Position numbers and translations under genes: made by a program. The notes beneath the pieces are model-generated. The model made no database searches and was not told the origin of the DNA. It saw only the letters and a list, made by a program, of their open reading frames with translations. DNA of 6,441 nt from an archaeon (GTDB lineage: Archaea > Iainarchaeota > Iainarchaeia > Iainarchaeales > GCA-2688035): NCBI GenBank assembly GCA_030616665.1, contig JAUWWX010000051.1, forward strand, positions 1-6,441, in the 5' to 3' direction. This document shows positions 5,120 through 6,441 of this stretch, one piece after another. Numbering within the stretch: the first letter of the stretch is position 1; each line of letters begins with the position of its first letter.

Positions 5120-5770
5120 TTAGCCTTCCTTTACCTCAAAGCACTCGCAGTATTCTCCCAAGCCAGATATTACGCCCCTGTACCTGTTAAGGCCCTTGAC
5201 TGCTTCATCATATTTTATGTTGTGAACCTGGGATTTGAAGCAGCGGATTGCCTTCAGCTTTTTGTTCAAGGTTTTTGAGATGTCCTCAAAGTGCTCTGGC
5301 TGCTGGATTGGGGTCCAGGTTTCATAGCACAAAACGGTTTCCGTTGCCCAGGGCTTGCCTCCTGCAGACTTGAACCATGGCCCTCTGGCTTTCCAGGCTG
5401 CGTCCAAAACAAGCTCTGCTGTAACGGCGTGGTCCCTGTGCAAGTCACCTTTGTACGGGACAAAAAGAAGCCCTGGCTTCCCTTTCCTGATTATGCTGAT
5501 TATTCTCAGGAGGTTCCTTTTGTTGAATTCGAGGAAACCATCGGGGTTTCGCAGGAAAACAGTTTTCTTTACGCCGAGAACCTTTGCGGCCTTCTTCGCT
5601 TCTGCTTCACGCTGCCTTGCAAGCTTCTTTTCAGGAACCTTAATGCTGCCGCCCTCCCCCGAGGTCATGTAAACAACGGTAATCGAATTGTTTTTGCTTA
5701 GCTTGGCAAGCGTGCCGCCGCAGCCTATGGCAGCGTCATCAGGGTGCGGTGCAAAGACCAATACGCGCAT
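5120..5770 (-). CDS. PIG-L/LmbE-type zinc deacetylase
   Basis: Member of the PIG-L (LmbE) family, zinc hydrolases that remove acetyl groups from N-acetylglucosamine-type sugars in glycolipids, thiols or oligosaccharides. The N-terminal motif APHPDDAAIGCGGT gives H11 and D14 as zinc ligands and D13 as the likely base (numbered from a TTG at 5776). The HRDH motif at 113-116 supplies the third zinc ligand and a catalytic His. Length, about 216 residues, is normal. I prefer the ATG at 5770 (MRVLVFAPHPDD) to the TTG two codons earlier: a TATA-like box lies 26 bases before it, suggesting a leaderless mRNA. After HPDD the family often has Glu; here it is Ala. There is no membrane segment, so it probably acts in the cytoplasm. 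The divergent neighbour is a glycosyltransferase, consistent with glycan or glycolipid synthesis, but the substrate cannot be read. Confidence 0.9.
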   Translation of the reverse strand: MRVLVFAPHPDDAAIGCGGTLAKLSKNNSITVVYMTSGEGGSIKVPEKKLARQREAEAKKAAKVLGVKKTVFLRNPDGFLEFNKRNLLRIISIIRKGKPGLLFVPYKGDLHRDHAVTAELVLDAAWKARGPWFKSAGGKPWATETVLCYETWTPIQQPEHFEDISKTLNKKLKAIRCFKSQVHNIKYDEAVKGLNRYRGVISGLGEYCECFEVKEG

Positions 5771-5790
5771 AGGCAAAATAAACGGTTTCC

Positions 5791-5801
5791 AAATTTTTAA
5801 T
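5791..5801 (-). promoter_or_regulatory. TATA-like box of the PIG-L deacetylase
   Basis: The minus strand reads ATTAAAAATTT, centred 26 bases before the ATG at 5770, which fits leaderless transcription and favours that ATG over the TTG at 5776. The gap of 104 bases to the glycosyltransferase start holds this promoter and a divergent one. Confidence 0.45.
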
Positions 5802-5833
5802 GGTTTCTGTCGGCGACGGCTTTTGAAAGTTAG

Positions 5834-5843
5834 TATTATAAAG
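5834..5843 (+). promoter_or_regulatory. TATA box of the glycosyltransferase
   Basis: TATTATAAAG is centred near 5838, so transcription should start around 5861-5865. This leaves a short leader with GGAG at 5865-5868, 6 bases before the ATG at 5875. A T7 run (5854-5860) lies between the box and the start. Confidence 0.55.
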
Positions 5844-5874
5844 CGGGTTAGGCTTTTTTTATGCGGAGTCCAAA

Positions 5875-6441
5875 ATGCTGGATGCTACAATCGTAATGGC
5901 TACTTACGGTGAAAAGCTGGAATCAAGTGAAAACATGCTTCCAGAGATATTGGAAAGCATCAAGGCGTTGGGCGAAAAAAATTTCAGGATGGTTGTGATC
6001 AATAACACAATAGACCCAGAATACCGCAAGAGGGTTGAGAAGAAAATCGATGCAGCTATTGCCCCTTTCAATAAGCATTTTAAGGTAAGCCAGTTCAGCT
6101 GCGAAGACTTGCAAAAACTGCACCGCTACTTTCTTTCCCACGGCTATGAAGATTTCATTGAAACCACGCAGTTTGGCAATTACTCCAATTTTAGGAATAT
6201 GGGGCTAATGGTTGCAAGTATCATTGATTCCTCTATCGTTGTGTTCATAGACGATGATGAACTAATTGAAGACAAACTGTTCCTGAAAAAGGCAAGGCAA
6301 TTCATAGGCAAAACCTATAAGGGAAAGTTTTTGGGAGGGATTGCAGGCTATTACATAAACAGGGATGGCAGCTACCTGCTTCCCAAAAATAGCATAAGGC
6401 AGTGGTGGAATGTTTTTTGGAGGAAAAACAGGGACATGAAC
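5875..6441 (+). CDS. GT-A-like (family 2-type) glycosyltransferase, 3' end cut by the window
   Basis: The first 189 codons of a gene that runs off the right edge with no stop. The N-terminus (ATIVMATYGE) has the opening strand of GT-A glycosyltransferases. NYSNFRNMGLMVA (102-114) resembles the stretch that commonly precedes the metal site, and VVFIDDDELIED (122-133) holds the Asp triad at 126-128 that binds metal and nucleotide sugar. These point to transfer of a sugar from a nucleotide-sugar donor, probably on the cytoplasmic side. The insert between the first strand and the DDD is longer than in minimal family 2 enzymes and includes a lysine-rich helical part. No membrane segment is seen so far. 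The ATG at 5875 has GGAG 6 bases upstream. Arg codons are AGG (8) or CGC (2), with no AGA. Donor and acceptor are unknown; the divergent deacetylase hints at amino-sugar glycans. Confidence 0.7.
   Translation, partial: MLDATIVMATYGEKLESSENMLPEILESIKALGEKNFRMVVINNTIDPEYRKRVEKKIDAAIAPFNKHFKVSQFSCEDLQKLHRYFLSHGYEDFIETTQFGNYSNFRNMGLMVASIIDSSIVVFIDDDELIEDKLFLKKARQFIGKTYKGKFLGGIAGYYINRDGSYLLPKNSIRQWWNVFWRKNRDMN

Noticed and set aside
5291..5701. 136-codon plus-strand frame, with another overlapping it
   Set aside because: Antisense to the PIG-L deacetylase, with no promoter or ribosome site and no recognisable features.
6244..6262. GATGATGA resembling a box C motif
   Set aside because: It encodes the DDD site of the glycosyltransferase, which explains the repeat.
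1..6441. Mobile elements, CRISPR arrays or defence genes
   Set aside because: No repeat-spacer pattern, transposase motif or paired terminal repeats were seen on either strand.

Overview
The window reads as a piece of an archaeal chromosome with ordinary chromosomal genes. Four things point to archaea. A tRNA-Tyr gene has C1:G72 and no encoded CCA, and its 131-nt intron carries a bulge-helix-bulge splice motif. Most genes have A/T-rich TATA-like boxes about 25 bases before the start codon or the expected transcript start. Shine-Dalgarno sites, where present, are mostly GGTGA. T-runs follow some genes. Stand-alone small proteins, very short gaps and a ThiI without THUMP would suit a small-genome lineage such as DPANN or Diapherotrites; that is a guess. 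Rubrerythrin plus superoxide reductase suggests an anaerobe or microaerophile.

Layout, left to right. (1) A PAP2-family membrane phosphatase, cut by the left edge (+ strand, to 845). (2) An unrecognised, very basic protein of about 250 residues with its own TATA box (+, 899-1651). (3) tRNA-Tyr(GTA) with its structured intron (+, 1721-1924), tail to tail with (4) a DEAD-box RNA helicase with an Arg/Gly-rich tail (-, 1928-3175). (5) A 195-base gap (3176-3370) holding the helicase promoter and leader, a T-run terminator and a possible 24-codon ORF. (6) A two-gene oxidative-stress operon on the minus strand, rubrerythrin (TTG start at 4347) then two-iron superoxide reductase (3371-3748). (7) A ThiI-type PP-loop tRNA sulfurtransferase domain without THUMP (-, 4434-5057). 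(8) A PIG-L/LmbE-type deacetylase (-, 5120-5770). (9) Divergent from it, the first 189 codons of a GT-A-like glycosyltransferase (+, 5875 to the right edge).

How they may work together. Rubrerythrin and superoxide reductase form one pathway: the reductase turns superoxide into peroxide and rubrerythrin reduces the peroxide. The ThiI-like protein would thiolate U8 of tRNAs, and the tRNA-Tyr here has U8. The helicase, sulfurtransferase and intron-bearing tRNA all concern RNA. The deacetylase, glycosyltransferase and lipid phosphatase could all serve surface glycan or lipid synthesis, but only the first two are adjacent, and no substrate can be read from the sequence.

I see no mobile element, CRISPR array or obvious defence system. 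The most unusual items are the tRNA-Tyr, with its long intron and joint change at positions 18 and 55, the unknown basic protein with different Arg codon use, and the THUMP-less ThiI.
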